64,000 nucleotides of DNA from Ruoffia halotolerans (GTDB taxonomy: Bacteria > Bacillota > Bacilli > Lactobacillales > Aerococcaceae), in contig NZ_JACAOA010000003.1 in NCBI RefSeq assembly GCF_014049385.1, positions 62,001-126,000 of the forward strand, in the 5' to 3' direction. Within the stretch, counting starts at the first letter, position 1, and each line of letters begins with the position of its first letter. This document shows, piece after piece, positions 9,254-17,285 of the stretch. A program made the position numbers and the translations under genes. The notes under the pieces were generated by a model, which saw only the letters and a program-made list of their open reading frames with translations, was not told the DNA's origin and made no database searches.

Positions 9254-10147
9254 TCATCTATTTTTTCTTGAGTCTCCCCAGAAGAAGAGTGCCACAGTTC
9301 CTGGACCGGTATGTGAACCTATTGTAGTTCCAACATTATTTATTTCAATCTTGTTCTTCAAGTTGGGAAATGATTCCTCGATTAATCTCGCGACTTCTTG
9401 AGCTTCAGTATTAAAAGCAGAATGAGATATATAACATTTATCAGAATATTCAAGATCTTTAATAGCATGATTTTTCATTTTATCTACAATTAAACTAATT
9501 ACACGTCTCTTACCTCTTACTTTTTGTTGAGGAGTTAATTTTCCATTTTCATCCATATTTAACAATGGACAGATTTTAAATGTTGTTCCAATAAATCCAG
9601 ATGTCTTTGAGATTCTTCCTCCTTTAACATAAAAAGATAAATCAGTCGAAAAAAACCAATGATGTAGATTCAGTTTGTTATTCTCTACCCAGTCATACAA
9701 CTGTTCAAGTGTGTATCCGTCGTCCCTTAGATCTGCCAGTTTATCCATCAATAAACCATAACCAGACGATGCCGCAAGGGAGTCAACGATGTATATTTTT
9801 CGATCCGGATATTCCGCTTCCAATAGTTGCTTTGCTGCACACGCTGAATTATATACTCCAGATAATCCTGAAGACAGTGATACGTGTAAAATATCCTTCC
9901 CTTCTTTCAGAAACGAAGAAAAGTAATCTACAAACTCTCCTACATTTACTTGTGATGTTTTCGTCTCAGCCCCATTACTCATTGCTTTATAAAAATCGTC
10001 ATATGAAATCGACTTACCAAGATCATCTTTATATTCTTTTCCATCTACCATAAAATGAAAACAAACATAATTTATACCACGACTGTTGAAGTGCTTTTCT
10101 GTTAAGTCTGCAGTCGAACAACAACTTAAAATAAATTCTGACATCAT
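9254..10147 (-). CDS. DegV family fatty-acid-binding protein
   Basis: A 297-residue DegV protein; the family binds fatty acids and some members serve as FakB subunits presenting exogenous fatty acid to the kinase FakA. Visible signatures: SCCSTADLTEKHF at the N-terminus, TSQVNVGEF (about 64-72), HVSLSSGLSGVYNSA (about 88-102), VDSLAASSGYGLL, GGRISKTSGFIG and the C-terminal SHTGPGTVALFFW. The start codon overlaps the stop of the upstream TetR-type gene (ATGA), so they are co-transcribed and translationally coupled. A divergent patatin-like lipase makes fatty-acid liberation and binding a plausible joint function; that link is inference. Confidence 0.9.
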   Translation of the reverse strand: MMSEFILSCCSTADLTEKHFNSRGINYVCFHFMVDGKEYKDDLGKSISYDDFYKAMSNGAETKTSQVNVGEFVDYFSSFLKEGKDILHVSLSSGLSGVYNSACAAKQLLEAEYPDRKIYIVDSLAASSGYGLLMDKLADLRDDGYTLEQLYDWVENNKLNLHHWFFSTDLSFYVKGGRISKTSGFIGTTFKICPLLNMDENGKLTPQQKVRGKRRVISLIVDKMKNHAIKDLEYSDKCYISHSAFNTEAQEVARLIEESFPNLKNKIEINNVGTTIGSHTGPGTVALFFWGDSRKNR

Positions 10148-10742
10148 CTTACCTCTTTTCTCTTCTCACATACGCCTTTAATGAAATAATTGAATCCATT
10201 TGCAGAAAGTTCAGAAAGCTTAACTGAAATCTCATCAATAGACACGTTCTGATTGTTTCTAAACCAAGTTTGATATACAGCTATAATCCCAGCTATTGTA
10301 TAGTCAATGATCATATCTTTATCAATCTCGTCCAAATCAGCAAACATGGTTTTATTCCTCTTGATTATTTCCTTAAGTTTTTTTGCTATTTTCGCAAGAA
10401 AATTATGATTATTACCTACCATAACATAAAATGTTGATAAAATTCTAGATTTTCTCTCACTAAATCCGTTAAAGTTTCAAAAATCAATTGCGGGTTAAAT
10501 GTACTTTCACTAAATTCCATTTTATTAATTGGTTTTTCGAACATTTCAATTAGATCATTCTCCAATTCATCAATTAATTTTTCATAACTATCATAGTAGG
10601 TGTAAAAAGTTTTTCGTGTAATATCTGCCTCTTGTGCAATCTCAGTAACAGAAATATTTTCTATCTCATTGTTGTCTAGAAGATTTATTAAAGCTTTTCT
10701 TTTTGCTTCCTTTGTTTTTAATATACGACGATCTATGGTCAT
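10144..10742 (-). pseudogene. TetR-family regulator split by a frameshift
   Basis: The first frame from the ATG at 10742 encodes MTIDRRILKTKEAKRKALIN and a TetR helix-turn-helix (ISVTEIAQEADITRKTFYTYY). It runs to HFMLW and a stop at 10416. The second frame, open from 10422 to 10144, continues the ligand-binding domain (VGNNHNFLAKIAKKLKEI, then IIDYTIAGIIAVYQTWF). Joined, the halves give a normal ~195-residue TetR protein, so a single-base loss near 10420 has broken it. It could still produce the DNA-binding half alone. A sequencing error or programmed frameshift is possible, but no slippery heptamer is evident. It heads the degV operon. Confidence 0.75.
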
Positions 10743-10768
10743 AAAATTCGTCACTCTCCTTAGATAAA

Positions 10769-10797
10769 TTGCATTTAATATACACTCGTATTATGAT
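10769..10797 (+). promoter_or_regulatory. Promoter of the patatin-like gene
   Basis: TTGCAT (10769-10774) and TATGAT (10792-10797) with a 17-base spacer, overlapped by the inverted repeat at 10781-10808. Confidence 0.6.
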
Positions 10798-10808
10798 ATA
10801 CATGTGTA
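10781..10808. promoter_or_regulatory. Probable TetR operator
   Basis: Imperfect inverted repeat TACACTCGTAT, six bases, ATACATGTGTA between the divergent tetR-degV and lipase genes, covering the -10 region of the lipase promoter. Assignment to the TetR protein rests on position and symmetry. Confidence 0.6.
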
Positions 10809-10856
10809 ACTTTGGCGATACAAAAAGTTTTTAGCTCACATTTGGAGGGATAATAT

Positions 10857-11717
10857 ATGAAAAAAACAGCGTTAATTTTAGAAGGTGGTTCATTTAGAAC
10901 AATGTTCTCTGCAGGAGTATTAGATGTTTTTTTAGAGAACGAGATCTCCTTTGATTATGTAATCGGAGTTTCTGCAGGAGCACTCGTTGCTATAAACTAC
11001 TTGTCAAAACAAAAAGGTAGGGTTGCTTATATCAACACTAAATACAATAACGACAAAAGATATATCGGATTAACAAACTATTTTCAATCAGATGGTGTAA
11101 TTAACTTTGATTTTTTATTTGAATATCTTGGAAATAGCGATGAAACCCCTTTTGATTATAATACTTTTGGAAATCGCTCAGCTGATTTTGAAGTGGTCGT
11201 CACAAATTGTGAAACTGGTAAAGCAGAGTATTTTCTTATTAATGATAATAAGCAAGAAATGATAGATATCACAAAAGCTTCAGGTAGTCTGCCGCTAATC
11301 TCTAAAGAAATCAATATAGACAATGTTTCTTACTTAGATGGTGGTATCGCTGATTCAATACCGATTCAACATGTTTTGGACTTAGGATTTGAAAAAATCG
11401 TTGTGATTCTTACTCAAGATCGTAGTTTTACAAAAAAGTCGTTGTCAAAATCAGTAGAAAGATTACTACGCTTGAAATATCGCAATTATCCTAGTTTTCT
11501 GTCAACACTTAAGAACCGTCACTTTAACTATAATAATAGTCTAAAAACTGTTCATAGAGAAAAGGAAAACGGAAAAGTGTATCTGATTCAACCTGATCGT
11601 CCAGTCAAAATTGAAAAAATTGAAAAGGATAAAACGAAGCTTGAGTCTTTATACAAGAGTGGATTATCCTCTGGTGCTCACCATGCTAATCATGTTAAGT
11701 CTTTTTTGAAAGAATAA
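10857..11717 (+). CDS. Patatin-like phospholipase
   Basis: A 286-residue patatin-family lipase or acyl hydrolase. It has the oxyanion-type ALILEGGSFRTMFSAGVLDV loop at the N-terminus, the nucleophile elbow GVSAG (about residues 38-42, serine nucleophile) and the catalytic DGG of YLDGGIADSIP (about 160-170), giving the Ser-Asp dyad. There is no signal peptide, so it acts in the cytoplasm or at the inner membrane face. GGAGG lies ahead of the ATG. It is divergent from a TetR-degV operon with an operator in between, suggesting common control of a lipid-handling pair. Length is typical of the short bacterial YlbK/RssA-like group. Confidence 0.88.
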   Translation: MKKTALILEGGSFRTMFSAGVLDVFLENEISFDYVIGVSAGALVAINYLSKQKGRVAYINTKYNNDKRYIGLTNYFQSDGVINFDFLFEYLGNSDETPFDYNTFGNRSADFEVVVTNCETGKAEYFLINDNKQEMIDITKASGSLPLISKEINIDNVSYLDGGIADSIPIQHVLDLGFEKIVVILTQDRSFTKKSLSKSVERLLRLKYRNYPSFLSTLKNRHFNYNNSLKTVHREKENGKVYLIQPDRPVKIEKIEKDKTKLESLYKSGLSSGAHHANHVKSFLKE

Positions 11718-11719
11718 AT

Positions 11720-11990
11720 TCACCAATGTATTGGATTTCGATTTTTACTTCTATATTGGCTCCTTTGTTATAATTCTCTGCTTTCATGATACCTTGTTTT
11801 CTTTTAACTTATGCAGTATATAGTGAGCTTACCTTTAAATCATAATTTTTTTCTACATAATCCTGTATCTGTAGGTATGTCGCTTTACTCTCTGCTTTCG
11901 TCAAATCCACTTCATTTAAGTCGATATCTACCTGAATCGATTTGTTTCCTTTTATTCTGGATAAAAGTACTACCGTCTCCACGTGTGTGG
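11720..11990 (-). pseudogene. Relic of an RlmD C-terminus with element-encoded extension (copy E)
   Basis: On the minus strand from 11990 the frame reads THVETVVLLSR, then SIQVDIDLNEVDLTKAESKA, TYLQIQDYVEKNYDLKVSSL and YTA before a TAA. Beyond the stop it continues in frame as VKRKQGIMKAENYN. This is the tail seen on RumA/RlmD genes interrupted by Firmicutes integrative elements (HVETVVLL, then SKATYxxIxxYVxxxxGLKVSxLY, then QVKRKxGIxxxxNYN). A glutamine codon has become TAA and the methyltransferase part is absent. It marks a former integration end. Confidence 0.7.
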
Positions 11991-12066
11991 TTATTAATAT
12001 ATTGATGTAAAATTTAATGTAGACTGTGGTGTTTTACTGTAAATTTAGTTAAGAGTCTAATCCTAT

Positions 12067-12972
12067 TTAAGCATCAGTATTGATAGGATCAAATGATACT
12101 ATCCCTCTTTCGTAATCGATATAAATATGATTACCTATTTTTCTATATGTTCGCTCTATATAGTCTTCAGTGTGACTCACAAACTGAAAATTACCAATAT
12201 ACCTATATTTCATTTGACCAAATGGATTACGCATCTTTGCAAAAACACATCGAATTTCATTTTCATTAACAGTAATTAACTTATCGTCATTTCTTGTGTT
12301 AACCTCTTTTATTTCAGTCCAATCATCATTTAAAGTATTATGCCATGCTGTATGCTCAACCATCTCATTAGTAGAAATTACTGGACTCCAAGCACTATAA
12401 TGACTACCATCCACGATAATAGGAAACGCTGCTTGTTGGTAGCCACGATATTTTTTTAGAAATACATCGTTGGCAAAATCTACTATTCTGTCAAATTGAT
12501 AATAATCATCAATTGAAATATACCCATTATCTTGGATCTGTAATTTAATAGAGACATCGGTGTCCCATGAATGAATCTTCATGCTATTTGCTAATTGACT
12601 AATTTCATCTGCTACTTCTTTAATTCGATGGTGTAACTCTACTGCACTTAAAGTCGCATCAATTCTAAATATCTTGAAATCACCTGTCTGTGGTACAGCG
12701 GCTAACTTGCTTGATATATCAAGCGTTCTAATTATATCCTGTTCTTTGTTATTATTATGATAAGTCTCATCAACCTCTACCCCCACATTAAGCTGTGGAA
12801 AGTATAAATCCATCAAATAATACTCATTTTTTCCACTTTTTACATACTGTTGGGTAACAGGTCGAACAAGAGGATAATTCATTTGTTGCCAAACAGCATT
12901 CAAAATGTAGTTCTCATAGTCTTTTCTTTTAGTGCGTGAGAATGTTCTTACTAAATATTCTTTTTTATCCAT
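12067..12972 (-). CDS. PvuRts1I/AbaSI-like modification-dependent endonuclease
   Basis: A 301-residue protein matching the PvuRts1I family of type IV-like endonucleases, which cut DNA containing (glucosyl)hydroxymethylcytosine. The N-terminal Vsr-like nuclease fold is clear: YLVRTFSRTKRKDYENYIL, PVTQQYVK, then YLMDLYFPQLNVGVEVDETY with the acidic catalytic residues, and FKIFRID. The C-terminal half carries FAKMRNPFGQMKYRYIGNF, matching the end of the SRA-like reader domain. Length agrees with PvuRts1I (about 293) and AbaSI (about 320). It stands alone between rlmD relics, as expected for a defence gene on mobile DNA. Substrate preference is inferred from family. Confidence 0.85.
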   Translation of the reverse strand: MDKKEYLVRTFSRTKRKDYENYILNAVWQQMNYPLVRPVTQQYVKSGKNEYYLMDLYFPQLNVGVEVDETYHNNNKEQDIIRTLDISSKLAAVPQTGDFKIFRIDATLSAVELHHRIKEVADEISQLANSMKIHSWDTDVSIKLQIQDNGYISIDDYYQFDRIVDFANDVFLKKYRGYQQAAFPIIVDGSHYSAWSPVISTNEMVEHTAWHNTLNDDWTEIKEVNTRNDDKLITVNENEIRCVFAKMRNPFGQMKYRYIGNFQFVSHTEDYIERTYRKIGNHIYIDYERGIVSFDPINTDA

Positions 12973-13030
12973 TACGATTTCCTCTCTTTAAAACATTATA
13001 TTAATATAATTATACAATTTAAAGCCACAA

Positions 13031-13124
13031 CTTATCCAGAGTAAGCAGAGGGAATTGGCCCGATGAAGTTTCAGCAACCTACCGTCGGCAAGGTGCTAAA
13101 TCCAACTCGAAAGAGACAGATGAG
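13031..13124 (+). ncRNA. SAM-I (S-box) riboswitch, orphan
   Basis: Conserved S-box features occur in order: CTTATCcAGAG, AGAGGGA, GGCCCGATGAAg, CAGCAACC, a short variable stem, GGTGCTAAATCC and CAGATGAG. The closing P1 helix pairs CTTATC (13031-13036) with GATGAG (13119-13124). A terminator hairpin follows at 13141-13168. The aptamer would normally switch off methionine or cysteine genes on the plus strand, but the frame downstream is broken. Confidence 0.85.
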
Positions 13125-13140
13125 TCTAACCCAGTTATTA

Positions 13141-13168
13141 GGCATGACGATTCTCGTTGTGCTTTTTT
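13141..13168 (+). terminator. Riboswitch expression-platform terminator
   Basis: Nine-base-pair stem gcatgacga/tcgttgtgc (two G-U pairs), three-base loop, then TTTTTT; 17 bases after the SAM-I aptamer. Confidence 0.8.
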
Positions 13169-13182
13169 AATTGAAAGAATAA

Positions 13183-13515
13183 CTAGGAGTTGTTGGATTG
13201 TTGCCAGAAAAGAATATAAGTTTAGAGGAGTTTTTGCCGTGACTGAATGAATTACAAGTTATCCCCCACTTGAGACTTCGTAGGAGCCAATCTGGAAATC
13301 CAGATGAACATGATTTAATTTTTTTAGTTTGTACGCAAGAAGTGAAAAAGGGTGGACATATAGGTAGAACCTGCCTTTGCTGCACTGGTAATTCTAGTAT
13401 TAATGATTATCCATGTTTTAAAGAAAGTATGATCAAGGATCATTATGATGCTATCGTGTGCCTTTTGTTTAGCTTCACTTACACTGAGGTAAAATACAAA
13501 GCAATTAACGAGTAA
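13183..13515 (+). pseudogene. Broken gene downstream of the SAM riboswitch
   Basis: A frame open from 13183 reads LLPEKNISLEEFLP, a TGA, then LNELQVIPHLRLRR and SQSGNPDEHDLIFLVC, ending AINE-stop at 13515. No start codon or ribosome site precedes it and it carries an in-frame stop, so it is a remnant. I do not recognise the product; if the riboswitch is native to it, the gene belonged to sulphur amino-acid metabolism or transport. The next stretch, 13516-13840, shows no gene: it is AT-rich with short homopolymers and leads into the rlmD-type relic at 13843-13872. Confidence 0.45.
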
Positions 13516-13699
13516 TTTTTAAGTTTTAAAATATATTTTTGACTTCACGAAATTATCAATATATATATATTTATATACACCAAATTAAAGGAATCGAATC
13601 AACCTTTCTGTCAACTAAAGATTAAAGTAGTCTAACTAAACCCTTTACTATCGCATCACAAAAATGTTTCTCAAAAAGAAAATCAAAACAAGGTTAATT

Positions 13700-13872
13700 C
13701 AGTAGACCTGTTCTCCCATACACCCTCCTCCATTTTCAGCAAAAATTTTAACGCTTCATAAAATCATCTTTTAAGAAAAAAGGAGTTTCCAAACACCTCC
13801 ATAGTGCTTAGTAACCCTTCTATAAAGCCATTCCTATTTAACTTTTCCCATCAATACTACACACTCAACATG
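13700..13872 (-). repeat. rlmD 3'-end relic with flank (copy C)
   Basis: 13850-13872 is identical to the rlmD 3' end over atcaatactacacactcaac plus neighbouring bases; read on the minus strand it encodes LHVECVVLMGKVK and a stop. A hairpin-containing flank of about 150 bases with cctgttctcccata at its far end matches the layout beside rlmD itself (52320-52493) and at 15156-15324. Confidence 0.75.
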
Positions 13873-14020
13873 CAATTTTTAGTCTATTTCTTATCCTAGA
13901 AAACGCTATTGTATCAACACTTATACTGAATCTAAAATAAGTCGATAGATAAGTAGGCTAATCACTGGCTATCATCTCCAAGTAGAGTTAATATCTCATA
14001 CTGACAAGGAGGAGATAGCC

Positions 14021-14397
14021 ATGATAACTTTAAAACAAACATCGTTTATTGTTCAGATTTTTTTGCATAACGAGCACCCATTGTTTAAGCATGTCCATGA
14101 TTTCAAATACGATTTTTTCTCAAATACAATCATTCACCTAACGTAGCTTGTATAGCTTATGAATCTTTCTGTGCCTATAACGGGGAGGAGCAATTTGAAG
14201 CACAACCTGAAAACATTTTCCCAATTAGTCACCAGACTGATCTAGATATAAAAGAAATCACGAATCACATTCAAAATCATATTGACCAGCAATTCAAGTT
14301 GCTGCATGAAGATGGTATCTTGCCAGCTTGCTACCTATGTAATATTCACGTTAGTCTTCCCGATAATGATCAAAAAGTGACCCTTTCCTTTAATTAG
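14021..14397 (+). pseudogene. Unrecognised mobile-element gene, frameshifted
   Basis: ATG at 14021 after GGAGGAG begins MITLKQTSFIVQIFLHNEHP and runs to a TAG after about 41 codons. A one-base shift recovers a continuous frame (ACIAYESFCAYNGEEQFEAQ, later LLHEDGILPACYLCNIHVSL) ending at 14397. The joined product would be about 125 residues. I do not recognise it. Its 3' end overlaps, on the opposite strand, a serine-recombinase relic, suggesting it is debris of an older integrative element. Confidence 0.5.
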
Positions 14398-14545
14398 AGT
14401 CTGTCATAGAACTATATTTCTTCCCAGCCCGTTTCACTTCATTGCCTTGCTGGACGACATTGCTTCGTCTGGCTTTTTCTTCTTGGACAGCTTGAAACTG
14501 TTCGCGGCTGATAATCCCCTCATGATTATTAGCGTTATTGATTAA
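14390..14545 (-). pseudogene. Large serine recombinase relic (central fragment)
   Basis: The frame encodes NNHEGIISREQFQAVQEEKA followed by RRSNVVQQGNEVKRAGKKYS and a stop. It aligns with the DNHEPIVSKETFHLAQQEKA-RRSN segment, between recombinase domain and zinc ribbon, of the intact recombinase at 19265-20830. Catalytic and C-terminal parts are missing. It documents an additional, lost serine-recombinase element. Confidence 0.75.
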
Positions 14546-14579
14546 CTTACACTCTCTCCATCTATTTTTAATTGCTTTA

Positions 14580-15068
14580 TTAAATATCCATTTTACGAAA
14601 ATCCTTGAAATTGTTATTATCATTGCGATATGAATCTTTTGAAGATGCCTGATAAATATTAAGATATTGTCTTAATGTAGGTAAATAAAACTTCACTCCA
14701 GACTCTTCTATCAAGCTTAAATCATTGAGTTCAACCTTTGCAAACTCAGGTAAAGTATTAACTGCTCCATATTCAACACTTATGCCTTTGTTATGGAATT
14801 CATGTTCATGAATATCAACTAATTCATAGCCTAAATTTAACATAAGGGTAAGTATTGCGTCCCAATTATAAATCCTATCCTCATCTGGTGCCTCCCAACC
14901 CCTTGGATCTCCTTCAACATGGATGTCAATGTCTGATGGGATCCAATTTTCATCTGTGAGATATTGCAATCCAAGGGAACCCATTAATGTAGGAGTAATG
15001 TTGATAGAATTGAGTTGTTTACATATTTTTAGAAACTCATTAAATAACGTATAATATGACTCTGCCAT
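14580..15068 (-). CDS. Nucleotidyltransferase-fold protein
   Basis: A 162-residue protein with the minimal nucleotidyltransferase pattern: TPTLMGSLGLQYL (GS motif, about residue 30) followed by PSDIDIHVEG (DxD metal-binding aspartates). It resembles the antibiotic (lincosamide/aminoglycoside) nucleotidyltransferase superfamily, but the substrate cannot be named. The start at 15068 is chosen because GGAGGG precedes that ATG; an in-frame ATG at 15080 contains the site. It lies between a recombinase relic and an rlmD junction, close to erm and a GNAT gene, so it is probably cargo of mobile DNA. Confidence 0.6.
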   Translation of the reverse strand: MAESYYTLFNEFLKICKQLNSINITPTLMGSLGLQYLTDENWIPSDIDIHVEGDPRGWEAPDEDRIYNWDAILTLMLNLGYELVDIHEHEFHNKGISVEYGAVNTLPEFAKVELNDLSLIEESGVKFYLPTLRQYLNIYQASSKDSYRNDNNNFKDFRKMDI

Positions 15069-15155
15069 TTTACCCTCCATATAAATATAAAAACTTCCTT
15101 AACTTATAAATAAACGTTACGAACTAGTTTAAAGATTATTAAGATAATATTCGAC

Positions 15156-15324
15156 CTGTTCCCACAGACGAATTCATCACTTCACAGCCCAAAATACAAA
15201 ATCAAGCTACATTTTAATTTTGCTGTACTAAATATCAGATACATATCTACTCAAGCATCCTGAAAACGTTGATATTAAGCTATTCTTGTCTGCACCTTTT
15301 CCATCAATACTATACACTCAACAT
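15156..15324 (-). repeat. rlmD 3'-end relic with flank (copy B), candidate att site
   Basis: 15300-15324 differs from the rlmD 3' end by a single base in the core (atcaatactatacactcaac). On the minus strand it encodes TTTHVECIVLMEKVQTRIA and a stop. The flank begins with cgacctgttcccacagacg at 15156, as at the rlmD junction. It could be the distal att site of the element occupying 15.3-52.5 kb. Confidence 0.75.
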
Positions 15325-15383
15325 GTGTGGTGGTTAACGTATTAATTGATAATAGTATGTTGGAAGTGTGGTTTGGATGGTAA

Positions 15384-15911
15384 TTAGATTACATGCTCAG
15401 ATGCCAAAATTGCATAGACGTAACTATCCGTCCATTCGCCTTTACTCCAATAATCTTGGATAAAGTGTGCCTCTTGTCGCATACCTACTCTTTGACATAA
15501 TTTCGCTGAGGCAAAATTTCTTGCATCTAGCACCGCCTGGATACGATGAACATTATGTTCTGAAAATAAATAGCCAATCACTCTCGTTACCGCTTCACTT
15601 GCATATCCACGTCCAGAATACTTAGGATTAAAAACATAGCCAATTTCTACCGTTTCTTTCATATCGGTGTACCAAACAGAAATATCCCCGATAACTTTCT
15701 CCTCTAACACACAAGCTATGTTCAACAATTTCGCTTCAGAAAGCTCATTATTATTTATTTTCTCATTTAATAACTCAGTAGAAGTACTATCATCCCATGG
15801 CTCATGTAACAAGTATTTACAAACCTCTTCATCTTGATAAAAATCTAATAGATCTCTTAAATCTTGTGATTTAAAAGTTCTCAAGGTCATTCTTTCTGTT
15901 GTTAAATTCAT
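15384..15911 (-). CDS. RimJ/RimL-type GNAT N-acetyltransferase
   Basis: A 175-residue GNAT protein: MNLTTERMTLRTFKSQDL is the usual RimJ/RimL opening. VEIGYVFNPKYSGRGYASEA (about 87-106) is the acetyl-CoA-binding motif A, and RIQAVLDARNFASAKLCQRV with the following GM is motif B. Members acetylate ribosomal-protein N-termini, amino-sugar antibiotics or small amines; the substrate is unknown here. GGAGGAG is well spaced from the ATG. It lies just inside an rlmD junction and upstream of an erm gene, so it is likely mobile cargo. Confidence 0.85.
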   Translation of the reverse strand: MNLTTERMTLRTFKSQDLRDLLDFYQDEEVCKYLLHEPWDDSTSTELLNEKINNNELSEAKLLNIACVLEEKVIGDISVWYTDMKETVEIGYVFNPKYSGRGYASEAVTRVIGYLFSEHNVHRIQAVLDARNFASAKLCQRVGMRQEAHFIQDYWSKGEWTDSYVYAILASEHVI

Positions 15912-16080
15912 GCTTTTTCTCCTCCATATCGACTAGACAGAACCTTACAAGAAATTACTTCTTCTGGTAAGTCATCTGCACAAAGTTTTCTTGTTATCAC
16001 TCAAATTTTATTGAAAAGTGCCTTCAAAGTAAATATTTATATACGACACATGACACAAATTTTCTTTAAAATAATACTAA

Positions 16081-16132
16081 AGAGGGACAAAGGCTATGCA
16101 TAATCACTGCATAGCTCCATGTCTCTCCTATT
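16081..16132 (-). terminator. Terminator-like hairpin downstream of erm
   Basis: Inner stem ctatgca/tgcatag inside gggaca/tgtctc arms; second member of the three-copy hairpin family. Confidence 0.65.
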
Positions 16133-16143
16133 TTTCGTTAAGA

Positions 16144-16290
16144 TTAATGTTTAACTAATTCTTCAATCAATCTTTCAAAAAGATTATATCCAGCTCATAT
16201 TAGTATTAGTAGAGCTTTTCAAATATACATCACTCTTTTCATCAATATGTCTTAAAAATTGCTCATTGTGCAATCCGCCTGAATTTATGT
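16144..16290 (-). pseudogene. Unidentified 3' gene remnant
   Basis: Minus-strand coding scraps EQFLRHIDEKSDVYLKSS and, after a frame change, GYNLFERLIEELVKH-stop suggest the C-terminal end of a lost gene. No start or ribosome site exists. Function unknown. Confidence 0.3.
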
Positions 16291-16354
16291 TTGTCTACAT
16301 ATCAATAGTCTAGCCAACATTAGGAATAAAACTTAAGAATCATAATCTATAAAT

Positions 16355-17086
16355 TTAATTAAACAATTGATAACTCTCAAATATACTATCAAATTGTTCC
16401 AATGTGACCTGACTAAAATCATTAATCTTTACATTTTGTTTAACTCTTCGAATTTGGTTTTTAGTAAATAATTTTCGATAATCTTTATTCACCCAGCTAT
16501 ACACAAAATCCTCATAGATTTGTCTATCTCTTGATGTCATATAATTATTGAGTCTTTTCATTCTAATTAGTGAAGAGTCAACACTAGGTCTAGGATGAAA
16601 TATTGTTCTCGGAATATTTTTTACGATTGATATTTCTAAATCTTTTCTAAGGATTAATGCCAAAGCTCGATTCATATCTAATAATCTTTTTGCAAAGCCT
16701 TCTTCTACAATTAAAAAACTGTCGCTTGCCGAGGTTTCGTAAGCAATCTTTTTTACAAGATCGGTACTGATGTTGTAAGGTATATTTCCAAATATTTTAT
16801 AATCCTTGTCATGAGGGAAATTATAGGACAAAACATTCTCATTAATAATGTTAAGATTATTTTGATTTCCAACTCTTTTTCTAGTTGCCTCACACATCTT
16901 TGTATCAATTTCAATGGCAGTTACTTCCTTACAAATTTTGCATAATTCTTTTGTAAAATGTCCTTTACCAGATCCTATCTCATATAATAAATCATTCTGT
17001 GAGATATTAGTTAAGGATAATATGCCTTCAATGTCTTCTTTAGCAGTAATAAAATTTTGTGTGTATTTAATTTGTTGTCTTTTCAT
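16355..17086 (-). CDS. erm: Erm 23S rRNA (adenine-2058-N6) methyltransferase, divergent class
   Basis: A 243-residue Erm protein that dimethylates A2058 of 23S rRNA, giving macrolide-lincosamide-streptogramin B resistance. Motifs in order: YTQNFITAKEDI (motif X), YEIGSGKGHFTKEL (SAM motif I), VTAIEIDTKMCEAT (motif II), IFGNIPYNISTDLVKKI (motif IV, catalytic NIPY), YLIVEEGFAKRLL-like SFLIVEEGFAKRLL, and the C-terminal WVNKDYRKLFTKNQ. The sequence resembles Erm(A)/(T)/(G)/(B) but reads unlike any class I can recall exactly, so it may be a distinct class. A leader peptide gene upstream indicates inducible translation attenuation. Confidence 0.92.
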   Translation of the reverse strand: MKRQQIKYTQNFITAKEDIEGILSLTNISQNDLLYEIGSGKGHFTKELCKICKEVTAIEIDTKMCEATRKRVGNQNNLNIINENVLSYNFPHDKDYKIFGNIPYNISTDLVKKIAYETSASDSFLIVEEGFAKRLLDMNRALALILRKDLEISIVKNIPRTIFHPRPSVDSSLIRMKRLNNYMTSRDRQIYEDFVYSWVNKDYRKLFTKNQIRRVKQNVKINDFSQVTLEQFDSIFESYQLFN

Positions 17087-17110
17087 TATAAGCCCTTTCT
17101 ATAGTTTATT

Positions 17111-17155
17111 TTATGAGAAGTTTGCTTTTACTACAGCTATACTTAAATTACTCAA
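17111..17155 (-). CDS. erm leader peptide with IAVV stalling motif
   Basis: A 14-codon frame starting at TTG (17155) encodes MSNLSIAVVKANFS and stops 24 bases before the erm ATG. GGAG lies eight bases upstream of the TTG. The IAVV motif is that of the ErmA-type leader peptide (MCTSIAVVEI...), on which macrolide-bound ribosomes stall. A second mini-frame, ATG-TCT-TTA-TAG at 17244-17233 behind a perfect AAAGGAGG, lies further upstream. This layout is typical of erm attenuators, some of which have two leaders. Confidence 0.75.
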   Translation of the reverse strand: MSNLSIAVVKANFS

Positions 17156-17285
17156 AAGTTTTCACTCCAATCTGAATAAATTCTAAAACCATTTTACCAA
17201 AAAACTATGTTATTAACTAGATTCATAAAATCCTATAAAGACATATCTTGCCTCCTTTAAATTAATTATTTATACTCCCGCTTTG

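Noticed and set aside
14390-14623. An intact 77-codon gene
   Set aside because: Only its last ~50 codons are meaningful and match a recombinase interior; the N-terminal part is random frame from the flanking sequence.
17233-17244. Four-codon frame (MSL-stop) with a perfect ribosome site as a separate gene
   Set aside because: Too short to call as a gene alone; noted only as a possible first leader in the erm attenuator.
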